The notes: generated by a model from the letters alone, not told the origin. A DNA stretch of 64,000 nt from Streptomyces sp. NBC_00513 (GCF_041431415.1 NZ_CP107845.1:124001-188000); one strand, 5' to 3'; positions 33,243 through 42,494 are shown, counted from the stretch's first letter. Program-made: numbers and translations.

Positions 33243-33668
33243 ATGGACGCGCACGCCCCGTGGTCGCTTACGGACGCCTGGGACTGGGTGGAGGAATGCG
33301 CGCGGTCCGCCGACGCCGCGGTGCGGGGAAAGGACTCGTGGGTTCCCCCTGTCGCAGAGGAGTTGATGCTGGCCGCCAGGGCGAGTGCCTTGAGCCAGTG
33401 GTATCCGTTCACCAGCCACAACTGTCTTCGGTTCCTGGACGGACCCGCGTTCTGGATGCCGGGCGCACAAGACGACGGGAACGAGCTGGCGGGGTGCATC
33501 TCCTTCGACGCCGCAGGACCGGAGGGCTGCCCTACGTTCCGGGTCTGGAGCAGGTTCCTTCTCCGGAAGCCCGACCCCGTCCTCGTCCTCGCCACCCCGA
33601 ACGCTGTCGAAGCCGTAGACGCGCTGGCAGGGCTTGCGATGGCCCACGGTGCGGAGAGTCGCCCGTAG
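33243..33668 (+). CDS. Hypothetical protein, DUF6193-like, 141 aa
   Basis: From ATG 33243 ([20 protein letters not shown]). The middle contains [20 protein letters not shown], which resembles the 'lyPFtSh..LrFs' core of DUF6193-type Streptomyces proteins, and the end is [20 protein letters not shown] as in their C-terminal helix. The match is from memory and partial, so the name is provisional. GGGGG directly precedes the ATG; the frame is open further upstream but that part looks non-coding. Function unknown. Confidence 0.5.
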   Translation: MDAHAPWSLTDAWDWVEECARSADAAVRGKDSWVPPVAEELMLAARASALSQWYPFTSHNCLRFLDGPAFWMPGAQDDGNELAGCISFDAAGPEGCPTFRVWSRFLLRKPDPVLVLATPNAVEAVDALAGLAMAHGAESRP

Positions 33669-33774
33669 CAGCGTTCGTCCACAGGAATTTCGGGACATCC
33701 CGGTGACCTCGACCTCGGCGCCAACCTCGGCGGCACCGCCACCGCCATCGACGTCCGCCGACGCCGTCGTCCTC

Positions 33775-33903
33775 GGCAACAGAGAGCGCAACCACCACCC
33801 CATCACCTTCTGGCAGTTCACCAAATACGGCCTCATCGTCACCGCCGTCACGATCGCCCTCTGCGCCCTCTACCTGTGGCTGCGCTACTTCGCCCTGGCA
33901 TAA
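33775..33903 (+). pseudogene. C-terminal fragment of an SLC13/ArsB-type permease
   Basis: The frame reads [20 protein letters not shown] then [18 protein letters not shown], the last loop and helix of anion permeases of the ArsB/NhaD-like group. The upstream part of the same frame is proline/serine low complexity. Only about 43 residues remain. Confidence 0.5.
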
Positions 33904-33948
33904 GTAACCGGCCGCCCCCCTCCAGGGAGGAGAGAAAGGAGCCCCCGT

Positions 33949-34164
33949 ATGGCACGCAGCCGCCGCGTGGAGGCCGTCTCCATCGCCCTGTGGTGGGGCG
34001 CGTTCACCGCACTCTTGTGGGGTGCGGGGTACATCCGCGACACACCTGCCTCGCTGGTGACGTGTGCGGCGAGCGCCGCCCTCTTGATCAGCCTCGGTGA
34101 AGTGGCCCACTGGGTGCGCTGCCGCATCCGGGATCGGGCGGCACGCAGGAACAGCACGCCCTGA
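33949..34164 (+). CDS. Small two-helix membrane protein, 71 aa
   Basis: ATG 33949 with AAAGGAG nine bases upstream, the best ribosome site in this area. MARSRRVEAVSIALWWGAFT starts the first hydrophobic segment, and the second (SLVTCAASAALLISLGEVAH) is followed by a basic tail WVRCRIRDRAARRN. It may have formed an operon with the permease whose tail remains 45 bases upstream. Function unknown; convergent with the PucR gene, nine bases apart. Confidence 0.6.
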   Translation: MARSRRVEAVSIALWWGAFTALLWGAGYIRDTPASLVTCAASAALLISLGEVAHWVRCRIRDRAARRNSTP

Positions 34165-34173
34165 GGTACATGC

Positions 34174-35235
34174 TCACGCCTCGGTGTCGGGCCAGGCGAG
34201 CAGGCGGGCGCCGATCACCGCGGTCTGCAGGGTGTAGCGGTTGACCGGGTCGGCCGGATCCGCGCCGGTCAGGGTGTGGATCCGCTCCAGCCGGTAGGTC
34301 AGCGCCCGCACGCTCAGCGACAGCCGTCGGGCGGCCTCGGTCGCCACGCAGCCGCTGTCGAAGTACGCGGTGAGGGTGTCGATGAAGGTCTGCGCGCCGC
34401 CGCGCCCGTTGCGGAGCGGGCCCAGGACGTTCTCCACCAGGTCGGCCATCGCCTGCCGGTCCCGCGTCAGGACCGGGTAGACCAGCAGGTCCGCGGCGTG
34501 CAGTACCGGCCCGTCCAGGCCCATCCGTTGCGCCAGTTCGAGGGCGTTGAGCGCCTCCTCGTAGGAGTGCACCACGCCGCCGGCGCCCGGATGGGAGCGG
34601 CCTATGGCCACTTTGCCGCCATCGGTGGCGGCGTACGCCTGCTTGGCGAAGAACGCCAGAACCTCCGGCTGGTCCCCGGGGGCCACACAGATCAGCCGCC
34701 CGTCCTTCGTGGCGAGCAGGATCTGCCTGCCTGCGAACCGGGCCAGCACCGCCGACTCGATCCCGCGGGCCACCGGGTAGCCGTCGCCGTATGGCTCGGG
34801 TCCGCTCGCCACGGCCACCGCGTGTGCTTGCGACAGACGCAGTCCGAAGCGTTCGGCACGCTCCGCCAGCCGGCCCAGATCGCTGCGCCCGTAGAGGAGG
34901 TCGTCGATGAACTCGCGACGGGCGGCCTCCTCCTGGCGCACGGCCTGGTGCTGGGCGCGCTCGTAGCCTTCGACGAAGGCGTCCACCGCCTGTTCGGTCA
35001 CGGCAAGCAGCGAACCTGCCTGCTGGATCGGCACCCGGGTGAGGACCTCCTGGGACACCGCCAGGTGCTCGCGGATCATCACGCGCAAAGTGAGACCCAG
35101 CTCCGCGGCCCGCTCCCCCTCGGCGCGGCGTGCCTCCAGCTCGGAGCGCGTCATCCGACGCCCGGTGCCACAGGCGTCGCGCAGGCACTCCACATACCCC
35201 GCCAGCTGGTCTCGCGGTGCTTCCCGCTCCGTCAC
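34174..35235 (-). CDS. PucR family transcriptional regulator, 353 aa
   Basis: GTG 35235 with GGGGGAG upstream. An N-terminal helical sensor part (RMTRSELEARRAEGERAAEL ...) is followed by a GGDEF-like middle domain (GRQILLATKDGRLICVAPGD, VAIGRSHPGAGGVVHSYEEA), and a C-terminal PucR helix-turn-helix DTLTAYFDSGCVATEAARRL then SLSVRALTYRLERIHTLTGA. CdaR/PucR proteins usually activate purine, sugar-acid or amino-acid catabolism. No target operon stands next to it; the upstream neighbour is the WXG100-like block, transcribed away from it, so regulation of that block is possible. Confidence 0.85.
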   Translation of the reverse strand: MTEREAPRDQLAGYVECLRDACGTGRRMTRSELEARRAEGERAAELGLTLRVMIREHLAVSQEVLTRVPIQQAGSLLAVTEQAVDAFVEGYERAQHQAVRQEEAARREFIDDLLYGRSDLGRLAERAERFGLRLSQAHAVAVASGPEPYGDGYPVARGIESAVLARFAGRQILLATKDGRLICVAPGDQPEVLAFFAKQAYAATDGGKVAIGRSHPGAGGVVHSYEEALNALELAQRMGLDGPVLHAADLLVYPVLTRDRQAMADLVENVLGPLRNGRGGAQTFIDTLTAYFDSGCVATEAARRLSLSVRALTYRLERIHTLTGADPADPVNRYTLQTAVIGARLLAWPDTEA

Positions 35236-35583
35236 ACACTCCCCCGTCCTCGTCGCGTCGGCGAACCCGTTGACGCGCAATCAGGTTGCCACAGGCAGCA
35301 AAGAGGTCCTTCACCGGCAGCGAATGGCGGGTGAAGACTGCCGGTCTACGGCAATGCGCTGCCGCGAAGCGGCGGAGAGGATCAAGGAATGCCCTGTGCC
35401 GAGGACAGCTGCGCCGTACCCGGCAACCGGTGGTCGCCGCCGCGCGGCCATAGTCGACGCGGCAGGCACTGACCAGCGCGCACCCGCAGGCCCCAGACCG
35501 TCGTCGGCCCGTGGTTCGTCCGCGAGCATGGGCATCTACGGGTCTGCAGGGGACAACGCGTTTCGAGCTGAACGGGGGCGGTC
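35236..35583. other. Divergent promoter region, no gene seen
   Basis: About 350 bases between PucR and the WXG100-like block. No repeats or family-like frames were recognised; the promoters of both divergent units must lie here. Confidence 0.35.
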
Positions 35584-36003
35584 GTGTCGGGGGACTTCAC
35601 GCAGGAGTGGGGCAGCGAGAGAGCAAGGGCCGCCGATCAGACGGCGATGCGGCTCAACAGTGTCCCGGCAGCCGACGGCGGGGGCGGTGGGACTTTCGCG
35701 TCGACACCGGCGCAGAAGAGGTCTGCCGCGAACACCATCGAGACCGAGCTGGAGCCGAATACCAAGAAGGCCACCGAGCACGCGGACGAGAGCACCAACT
35801 CGGCGGTCAAGGGCTTCGAGGGCTGGGATGCGGCCGTGGGCCTGAAGAAGGTGGCGGACACCTGGGACCAGCAGGTGAAGGTCTTGATGGGCCGGCTCGG
35901 CTCCGAAAAGGGTTCGCTGCGCGGCGCCTCGGGCCTGTTCGTACAGAACGACCTCGGCACCGACAACGGTTTCCGCGCCCAGTCGAAGCTCAACGGTCTG
36001 TGA
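35584..36003 (+). CDS. Small WXG100-like protein, 139 aa
   Basis: GTG 35584 after ACGGGGGCGG. The product is almost all helix: MSGDFTQEWGSERARAADQT, a glycine linker, then ATEHADESTNSAVKGFEGWD and a second helix ending VLMGRLGSEKGSLRGASGLF. The central FEGWD echoes the Trp-x-Gly turn of WXG100 proteins, with a helix on each side. It is 13 bases upstream of the 759-residue gene, as expected for a small chaperone-like partner encoded next to a large substrate. Assignment to the WXG100 superfamily is inferred from helix pattern only. Confidence 0.55.
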   Translation: MSGDFTQEWGSERARAADQTAMRLNSVPAADGGGGGTFASTPAQKRSAANTIETELEPNTKKATEHADESTNSAVKGFEGWDAAVGLKKVADTWDQQVKVLMGRLGSEKGSLRGASGLFVQNDLGTDNGFRAQSKLNGL

Positions 36004-36016
36004 GGGGGAGCCGTAC

Positions 36017-38296
36017 ATGTTGACGTACCACGAAGTGATGTCGACCGACCTGGGCCTGCTGACGACGGCAGCGGGCAAGTGGGACGAGATGGCGGGCGAG
36101 CTGAAGAAGGTCGAGACCCGTTACGGCGACAGTGTCCAGAAGATCACCATGGGGCCCAACTGGAGCGGTGTCAGTGTCGGCGTCGCCCAAACGAGCTTCG
36201 CGGCCACGCGGTACGAGTACTCCGCAGCGCAGATCCAGGCCAAGGCGGTCGCGAGCCTGCTGCGCGATGCCCACACCCAGTTCGCCGACCTGAAGAAGCG
36301 CCTCGAGTCCGCGCGCGACGACGCGATCAAGGCGGGGATGACCGTCTCCGAGCAGGGAACGGTCGCTTTCGACTACGCCAAGCTGACTCCCGCGGAGCGC
36401 AGGGCCTACCACAACGATCCCGACGGCCAGACCACCATCCGTGACGCGGTCAACAAGTGGCAGCAGCACATCAACGACCAGGTCAAGGCCGTATCCGAAG
36501 CCGACCAGGGTGTCAAGATCGCCCTTGAGGCGGTCGTGGTGGACAGCAACAAGGACGCCTTCGGCAAGGGCAACGACCAAACCCTCAACGGCTTCAACGC
36601 CGACGCCCAAGGTGACATCGAGGTCTACGAGGCCCGCAATGCCGAGGACATCGCCACCCGCATCAACAGCGGCGACAAGGTATCGGCAGCCGACTACGCC
36701 GAGCTGGACCGCTCCTTCCGCGACAACGCCAAGAGCACCGAGTTCAACCAGACCTTCCTCAACGGGATGGGGGCCCAGAACACCCTCAAGTTCACGAACA
36801 AGCTCAACGACCTGGCGTATCACGATGACAAAAAGGGCAAGCAGACCTACCTGGACCTGGAGAAGGGGCTCGCCAACTCTCTGTCCAACGCGATGCAGGA
36901 CCCGAAGTCGAAGTTCTACAAGGACTTCCGGGAGCAGCTGAAGAAGGCCGGCGTCGAGAAGTTCGACCTAGCGGTAGCCGCCGAGGCTCCGAACGTCATC
37001 AGTCGTCGCCACGGGGAGCAGCAGGTCCGGGGCTATCAGAGTCTGATCACCCTCATGCAGAGCGGCGACGGCTACTCGGCGCCATTCATGCACGACCTCG
37101 CTGACGACATCCGCTCGGCGGAGGACAAGAAGCGCGGCGGCGATCCGAACCTCTGGGATCTGCAGGGCGATTTCAGCGGCAAGAACGGCGGACGGTTCGC
37201 CAACGACCCGCTCGACGGCCTGCTCGGCATCATGTCCAAGGACCCCGCCGCCGCCACCTCGTATCTCGACCCGGGTGCAGACCACAAGAACGACAACCTC
37301 CAGTACCTGCTGAAGGAACGCGACTGGAAGTTCGACGACACTCCCGTCTGGCACGGCGAGATCGAGACACGCAGCGACATCGAGAGTGAGGGCAAGGACG
37401 CCCGCACCGGTCTGGGACTGCTCCTTGAATCCGGCACGACCGGCCATACGCCGCTCGGCCCGAACCAGGACCCCTGGCCGGCGACCCCTCACACCGAGGG
37501 ACAGGCACGCATCATGCACGACGTAATCGGCGGACTCGGACCCGACCAGAGCGTCCACGAGAACATGCGCGAGCCCTTGGCCCGCGCCTTGGCCACCTAC
37601 ACCGCCGACACCCACGAGATCCTCGGAGGCCTGGACTCCAAGTACATCTCCGCTGCCGGCACCGGATACTTCCAAGACGGCGACAAGACCCACATGGCGG
37701 TCAGCCAGAAGGACCTGGTGCAGTTCATGCGGGGCCTCTCGGAGGACCCGGAGGCTTACGGAACGCTCCACAAGGCGGAGTCCCGGTACATCGACCTCTC
37801 CCTCGAAGACATCCCCAAGGGGGCACAGGGACCGGACGTCACCAACCCGATCAACAAGGCGGGCACCGCTCTGGGCGTCATGAGTTCCATCCGGGAAGAC
37901 GTGCTCAACGACGGTCGGATGGCCGGGTACAGCGAGGCCGACTGGAAGGCGAAGCTCGCTTACCACGTCATCGGCGGCGCGGTGACGCCCATGTACTTCA
38001 CCACGGCCGGCGGTGTCTCCCTCGCCTTCGGTGACTCGATCCAGCGCGGCGTCGACACCTGGGCCTGGGAGTGGGGCAACCGGATGAAGGGCGAGGTCGA
38101 CGCCAAGGTCAACCCCCAGATCGCGGACCAGTACGTTGAGGTCAACAACCAACTGCCGATCATGATCCGTGAGTGGGCCAAGGATAGGCCGGACATCCAA
38201 GAGAGCTTCATTCAGGACTACAGCCGCGATGTCCTCGAAGGGCGTAACCGCGGTACTGAAACAGCACATAAATACCTGACCGACACGACCAACTGA
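36017..38296 (+). CDS. Large WXG100-superfamily-like protein, 759 aa
   Basis: ATG 36017 with GGGGGAG upstream. The N-terminal 130 residues form the helix-turn-helix of ESX-type substrates (LGLLTTAAGKWDEMAGELKK, MGPNWSGVSVGVAQTSFAAT, LKKRLESARDDAIKAGMTVS). A long helical middle follows, and residues about 490-600 (IMHDVIGGLGPDQSVHENMR then EPLARALATYTADTHEILGG) are repeated in the next gene. Near residue 660-690 there is a mildly hydrophobic stretch (KLAYHVIGGAVTPMYFTTAG). No toxin domain or signal peptide is visible. Streptomyces encode such proteins outside ESX loci; their role is unknown. Confidence 0.7.
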   Translation: MLTYHEVMSTDLGLLTTAAGKWDEMAGELKKVETRYGDSVQKITMGPNWSGVSVGVAQTSFAATRYEYSAAQIQAKAVASLLRDAHTQFADLKKRLESARDDAIKAGMTVSEQGTVAFDYAKLTPAERRAYHNDPDGQTTIRDAVNKWQQHINDQVKAVSEADQGVKIALEAVVVDSNKDAFGKGNDQTLNGFNADAQGDIEVYEARNAEDIATRINSGDKVSAADYAELDRSFRDNAKSTEFNQTFLNGMGAQNTLKFTNKLNDLAYHDDKKGKQTYLDLEKGLANSLSNAMQDPKSKFYKDFREQLKKAGVEKFDLAVAAEAPNVISRRHGEQQVRGYQSLITLMQSGDGYSAPFMHDLADDIRSAEDKKRGGDPNLWDLQGDFSGKNGGRFANDPLDGLLGIMSKDPAAATSYLDPGADHKNDNLQYLLKERDWKFDDTPVWHGEIETRSDIESEGKDARTGLGLLLESGTTGHTPLGPNQDPWPATPHTEGQARIMHDVIGGLGPDQSVHENMREPLARALATYTADTHEILGGLDSKYISAAGTGYFQDGDKTHMAVSQKDLVQFMRGLSEDPEAYGTLHKAESRYIDLSLEDIPKGAQGPDVTNPINKAGTALGVMSSIREDVLNDGRMAGYSEADWKAKLAYHVIGGAVTPMYFTTAGGVSLAFGDSIQRGVDTWAWEWGNRMKGEVDAKVNPQIADQYVEVNNQLPIMIREWAKDRPDIQESFIQDYSRDVLEGRNRGTETAHKYLTDTTN

Positions 38297-38328
38297 CCGG
38301 GCAGCGAGAGAGCAAAGTGGGGACGTCG

Positions 38329-39297
38329 ATGACGGGGAGCACGGGACGCCGAGCCGTTCCAGTGAAAGCGTGGGCCGGGGCAGGAGTATGCCTGGCGCTG
38401 CTGGGCGCATTCGGGGCCTGGTTCCTCCTCGGGCGTGAGACGTCCCCACCCTGTAATGGCCTGGCCGAGAACGCGAGCGTACAGAAATCAGTGGGGGCTG
38501 CTGTCCACCCCGGCATCAGCTGCGCGGCACTCGGAGAGGCGATCGTAAAGGCGACTGCGGGCAGCCAACCGGGGCATCACACCCAGGAGCAGGCGCAGGC
38601 GATGAAGGACGTCATCTTCGCGCTCGGCTGGGTGCAGTCGCAGAAAATCGAGCTTGACCCCGCATTGAGGGTGCCCCTTGCCACTGCCCTAGCCGACTAC
38701 GCCCCCGATGTACATGAGTTGCTCGCCGGTCTTGACAACGAGTACATAGCGAACGCAGGCGACAACAAGTCGCCCTGGGAAGCCGGGGGAACTTACCACC
38801 TGTCGGTCTGGAACAGCGTGCTCACAAAAACTCTGCGCGCTGTGGCGGTGGACCCCCAGGCATACGCCCTGCTGCGCGTGGCGGAGACCCACACCGCAGC
38901 TGATCGGCTTGCAGCCGTCCCTGCGGACGCGACCGGCGTAGATCTCTCGCTGGCGCCGACGAAGAACGCCCGCGCTCTCGGCATCCTGGACGGCGTCGCC
39001 GACTCAGCCATAAGCCAGGACGCCGACCAGGCCCGGAAATGGCATGCTGCGGTCTTCGACCGCCTGATCACCGAACAGGCAGATCAGGCGGAGCCGGCCG
39101 GTCGCCTCACCGCCACGTGGCTCCAGGACCTCAAGAACACCCCCGAACAGCAACGCGCGGAACGCCTGCATACCCAGGGCGTTGAAATGGCCCGCACCTG
39201 GGCCCAGGCCCGCACCATGGACGAGCCAACCCGGCAGGAACTGCTCGCCAAAGTAGAAAACAGCGCCCGCAACGCCCACGAGGAAGAGAAGCACTGA
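38329..39297 (+). CDS. Membrane-anchored paralogue of the downstream half of the 759-aa protein, 322 aa
   Basis: ATG 38329 after GGGGA; GTG 38317 four codons earlier is also possible. One membrane helix, VCLALLGAFGAWFLLG, follows a basic start, so the C-terminal domain faces outside. Residues about 90-140 (AMKDVIFALGWVQSQKIELD then LATALADYAPDVHELLAGLD) correspond to the same-order motif of the upstream 759-residue protein, showing a shared domain. The end is charged helix (QELLAKVENSARNAHEEEKH). With 35584 and 36017 it makes a three-gene same-strand unit with gaps of 13 and 32 bases: a soluble large protein and a membrane-bound partner built on one module. Confidence 0.65.
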   Translation: MTGSTGRRAVPVKAWAGAGVCLALLGAFGAWFLLGRETSPPCNGLAENASVQKSVGAAVHPGISCAALGEAIVKATAGSQPGHHTQEQAQAMKDVIFALGWVQSQKIELDPALRVPLATALADYAPDVHELLAGLDNEYIANAGDNKSPWEAGGTYHLSVWNSVLTKTLRAVAVDPQAYALLRVAETHTAADRLAAVPADATGVDLSLAPTKNARALGILDGVADSAISQDADQARKWHAAVFDRLITEQADQAEPAGRLTATWLQDLKNTPEQQRAERLHTQGVEMARTWAQARTMDEPTRQELLAKVENSARNAHEEEKH

Positions 39298-39614
39298 GCC
39301 CTTAGGCTTCACTGCGAGAAGGCCCAGCCTTCGCCGCCGCCACGAAGCAGGCCCTTGCGGCGGCATCCGTCCGACCTGTGGCCGCCGACCGGACACCGCA
39401 GAACCGTTTCGCACCGCAGCCAACACCAGCCACGTGCCCGGGGAAACCTCGGCGACAGGGCAGCGCCCTTCCCCCGTGAACCGCCCCGCTCAAGCGAGTG
39501 GATTCACCCACCACTGGATTTCGCCGACGACGGCAGAGAGCTACGAGCCGGTCCGTCGTCGGCAGCGTGATGCGGGGTACCGCAGCGACCGCCGTCGTCC
39601 TCCGAGGGGTACCG
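39298..39614. other. Intergenic, no gene seen
   Basis: Just over 300 bases with no family-like frame and no clear hairpin. It separates the WXG100-like unit from the next gene. Confidence 0.35.
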
Positions 39615-40202
39615 ATGAACAAGAAGTGGCTGCCGCTGACCATCGCGCTCGGCGCCGCCGGGGTGGCCGTCGTGACGGCGAGCTTCTGGCCTGACGACGA
39701 GAAGCCGCCGCTACCGCAGACGCTGTGTCATGGGGCGCTCAGCCGGCAGACGGCGGAACTGATCGACGACGGCAAAGGGGGGGAGGTCAGCACGGAGGAG
39801 TGGGAGAGCAAGGGCAAGAGCACCGATCACGCGGTGTTCAAGGGGTGCCAGGTGCTGCGCGCCAACGCGGACAGCGACTACCCCCGAGGGGTCTACACCC
39901 TGATCATCGAAGACAACCGGGACGACCCTCACTACAAGCCCAAGAACTCCGTCCCCCTCGGCCCCGGCTTCACCGGCTGGGCGCTTCCCGACAAGGCCGA
40001 GGCCAACCTGCCCGCCGACTGTGCTGCCCGCATGGGCTCGACCGCGCCGAACATCACGGTGACGCTCATGACGCCCTCGAAAAAGGGGGAAGAGGAGGAG
40101 AAGGACCTCGTCGACCGGGACGCCCCCGCGATCCGCAACAATGCGGCCGTGGTGCAGGAGGCCGCCACCAAGCTCGCCAAGAAGTACGGCTGCGCCGCCT
40201 GA
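39615..40202 (+). CDS. Membrane-anchored or secreted hypothetical protein, 195 aa
   Basis: ATG 39615 with GAGGGG six bases upstream. MNKKWLPLTIALGAAGVAVV is a signal anchor or uncleaved signal; the rest (LCHGALSRQTAELIDDGKGG, FKGCQVLRANADSDYPRGVY, CAARMGSTAPNITVTLMTPS, AAVVQEAATKLAKKYGC) has four cysteines spaced as in actinobacterial cell-surface proteins with two disulfides. The sequence is typical of the large set of Streptomyces membrane proteins with a C-x-G...C pattern and no known role. A strong terminator follows at 40386. Confidence 0.65.
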   Translation: MNKKWLPLTIALGAAGVAVVTASFWPDDEKPPLPQTLCHGALSRQTAELIDDGKGGEVSTEEWESKGKSTDHAVFKGCQVLRANADSDYPRGVYTLIIEDNRDDPHYKPKNSVPLGPGFTGWALPDKAEANLPADCAARMGSTAPNITVTLMTPSKKGEEEEKDLVDRDAPAIRNNAAVVQEAATKLAKKYGCAA

Positions 40203-40385
40203 CCGCCGCCTGACAGTGATCTTGGTCGCGCACGGCCGCGGGAACCGGCACCGGGGCGTCCGGCAGGTCGTCGGGCGGGTGGCGGGCGTGGGCCTGCCGG
40301 TATGGAACAGCCTCAGGCACCGGTGGTTCACCACACCTCAGCCCACGGGATCTGATCGAGACGGTGAACGGCTCCGAAACGGCGA

Positions 40386-40410
40386 AGGACCCCGGCTGAG
40401 GCGGGGTCCT
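40386..40410 (+). terminator. Hairpin terminator
   Basis: Perfect nine-base stem AGGACCCCG / CGGGGTCCT with loop GCTGAGG, 180 bases after the gene ending at 40202. Directly beyond it, at about 40437-40470, the frame RLADLGIDWARW matches the tail of helicase-associated domains, another scrap. Confidence 0.7.
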
Positions 40411-40529
40411 ATACGCGTTTGCCGCGTACTTGGTCCGTCTGGCCGACCTCGGCATCGACTGGGCACGGTGGCACTCGGCCGGAGCGATTCGGGTGCGCAC
40501 CCGCTGTTGCCGGAGGTCGTTCTCCAGGG

Positions 40530-40904
40530 GTGACCGCATACAAGGCAGCCACGACGTTCCTACTCACCGCCGGTGCGGCGGCGGCACTGGCCGCAGCCGC
40601 CGCACCGGCTTCCGCCGGCGGCATCGGGGACATCCTGTCGCCGGCGTTCGGCACCAACTGCGCCAACCACGACACCGTCCCCCACGCCACCGGGGCCACC
40701 ACCACCGGCACCGGCGCCGCCGACGGGAACCTCCTCGGTCTCCCCCTCGGCAGCCCTCTCAACCAATGCGGCGGAGCCGACATGCCAGACGGCGGCGGCG
40801 ATATCGACAGTCAAAACGGCCTGGCGAACCTGTACGACGTCCCCATCGGCGTCCTCGGCAGCGCCTCCAACAAGGAGATTGACCGACCAGCACGATCACA
40901 CTGA
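40530..40904 (+). CDS. Small secreted protein, 124 aa, possibly truncated
   Basis: GTG 40530; signal peptide MTAYKAATTFLLTAGAAAAL then AAAAAPASAGG. The mature part GIGDILSPAFGTNCANHDTV has the 'LL/ILsPAFGtnC.N' look of chaplin-related surface proteins and a second Cys in SPLNQCGGADMPDG. It is not a full chaplin because the family's first conserved block is missing. The final residues EIDRPARSH look out of place, so the 3' end may have been replaced at about 40875. Probably cell-surface; role unknown. Confidence 0.45.
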   Translation: MTAYKAATTFLLTAGAAAALAAAAAPASAGGIGDILSPAFGTNCANHDTVPHATGATTTGTGAADGNLLGLPLGSPLNQCGGADMPDGGGDIDSQNGLANLYDVPIGVLGSASNKEIDRPARSH

Positions 40905-41413
40905 TGAGGTTACGTTCGTAGCGGATCAGGTCTTCGTGGCGGGTCTGACGGCGCGCGGAGCGGTCCTGGTACGCGGCGGCTCCCTGGGACTCGGCCAGGT
41001 AGGTGATGCTGGCGCCGTTCCGCCGCGGATAGCGGAAGCCTTCACCGGACTCCGCTTCTACAAGGGCGACGGCACGGGCCTCTTCACAACGGGTGTCAAG
41101 ATCTGGCCGATGAACCCTTAACCACCCCGAGACTGCCAACCCTGGCCGCCCAGCCGCTGCCAGAACCCCACCACATCGGCTGGGCCCCCGGCATCACACG
41201 AACCTTTGGTGTACGGGGCGATCAAAGCCGACAACTGCTCGCAGGGGCACGAGCGACCGTGGGCGGGAGTCGGGGGCGCGCGCGTTCACGCCTCTCTGTG
41301 TCTGGATCCGGCGAGGTGCAGTGTCGTTTCGTCGGTGAACCTGTCGCCTCGGCCGGGTGAACCGGGCTCCGGGGGGTGTTCCTGATGCCGGGTCGGCCGG
41401 TACAACCAGCCTC
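40905..41413. other. About 500 bases with an unrecognised minus-strand fragment
   Basis: A minus-strand frame over 40890-41060 (FRYPRRNGASITYLAESQGA then YQDRSARRQTRHEDLIRYER) looks protein-like in composition but has no start and no family I recognise. It may be a gene remnant inserted into the end of the preceding secreted-protein gene. Confidence 0.35.
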
Positions 41414-42094
41414 ATGATGATCATGAAGTGGGCCGCGACCGCAGCCGCCGCGGCGCTCGCCCTGTCCCTGCCCGCCACCACCGCCCACGCCGCCGAACAG
41501 CGGCCGGCCGCCGCTCCGCAGATCGTGCCGATCGGCGTCGCGGTGTCCGCGCTCCAGCTCGCGACCGAGGACCGGACCGGCTACCAACGCACCAGTTTCA
41601 AGCACTGGAACGCGGGCGCGAACCCGTCGGACGGCTGCAACACCAGGTCGGAGGTGCTGATCGCGGAGGCGATCGAGGCCCCCGAGATCGGCCCCGGTTG
41701 CACGCTGACGGGCGGGGTGTGGTGGTCGTACTACGACGAACGACCCGTCACCCCGGCCGGAGCGCTGGACATCGACCACATGGTCCCGTTGGCCGAGGCC
41801 TGGGACAGCGGAGCCTCCGCGTGGACGGCGGCGCGCCGGGAGGCGTACGCCAACGACCTCGGCCAGGAAACCTCCCTGGTGGCGGTGACGGCCCGCTCGA
41901 ACCGTCAGAAGTCCGACCAGGATCCGGCCGAGTGGCTGCCGCCGTCCGCGGACGCGCTGTGCCGCTACGGCGCGGAGTGGACCGCGACCAAGCTCCGCTG
42001 GGGCCTGGCCGTCGACGAACTCGAACGCGACCGGCTGCTGGACATCGCGGCCGGATGCGGCGGCACCGAAGTGGAATTCACCCCCGCCCCGTGA
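41414..42094 (+). CDS. Secreted HNH endonuclease family protein (DUF1524 type), 226 aa
   Basis: Three ATGs stand close together (41414, 41417, 41423); none has a good ribosome site. The signal peptide MKWAATAAAAALALSLPATT ends at AHA|AE. The mature protein has the secreted-nuclease pattern: YQRTSFKHWNAGANPSDGCN then TRSEVLIAEA, LDIDHMVPLAEAWDSGASAW (the His-rich HNH core, DH.VPL) and SNRQKSDQDPAEWLPP (the downstream N and K/D positions). Streptomyces export many such non-specific nucleases. A terminator follows at 42112. Confidence 0.85.
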   Translation: MMIMKWAATAAAAALALSLPATTAHAAEQRPAAAPQIVPIGVAVSALQLATEDRTGYQRTSFKHWNAGANPSDGCNTRSEVLIAEAIEAPEIGPGCTLTGGVWWSYYDERPVTPAGALDIDHMVPLAEAWDSGASAWTAARREAYANDLGQETSLVAVTARSNRQKSDQDPAEWLPPSADALCRYGAEWTATKLRWGLAVDELERDRLLDIAAGCGGTEVEFTPAP

Positions 42095-42494
42095 GCAGAC
42101 CGGCAGGGTTGAGGGCCGTCGCCCCGCACGGGCGGCGGCCCTGCGTCGTCTGCCCGTGCTCGGGGTCCGGCGCACGAGGTACTGCCACGAGGAACCGGAC
42201 CCGGCGGCCGGGCGTCCACGAAGTACTCCTGCCGGCGGGGCCACACGCCCGGCCACCCCCGTCACAGCTGGGCGTCGGCGGGCCGGTGTGATCGGCGGGC
42301 AGGGCAAGACGTGAGCCGAGGCGAAAGCGCATCTCACCCGCGGCCTTGCGGACCTCCTCGGAGCGGGTCTCTTCCTCCAGGGCGCCGAGCAGCATCATGA
42401 CCGCCCTGGCTTCGTCGCCGGTAAGGAGCTTGAGGCGGGTGTCTGTCGCGGCGTCCAGGAGCACGCCGAGGAAGTCTTCGTCATCCATGTCCAT
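42078..42494 (-). CDS. Hypothetical protein, C-terminus doubtful
   Basis: ATG 42494. The first 55 residues (MDMDDEDFLGVLLDAATDTR then LKLLTGDEARAVMMLLGALE) look like a genuine small helical protein that should end soon after EMRFRLGSRL. The frame as written runs on through low-complexity sequence, across the terminator of the HNH gene, to 42078, which suggests a lost stop or a frameshift near 42320. No family recognised. Confidence 0.45.
   Translation of the reverse strand: MDMDDEDFLGVLLDAATDTRLKLLTGDEARAVMMLLGALEEETRSEEVRKAAGEMRFRLGSRLALPADHTGPPTPSCDGGGRACGPAGRSTSWTPGRRVRFLVAVPRAPDPEHGQTTQGRRPCGATALNPAGLLTGRG
42112..42142 (+). terminator. Terminator of the HNH nuclease gene
   Basis: AGGGCCGTCGCC / GGCGGCGGCCCT, twelve-base stem with one mismatch, 18 bases after the stop. 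Confidence 0.65.
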
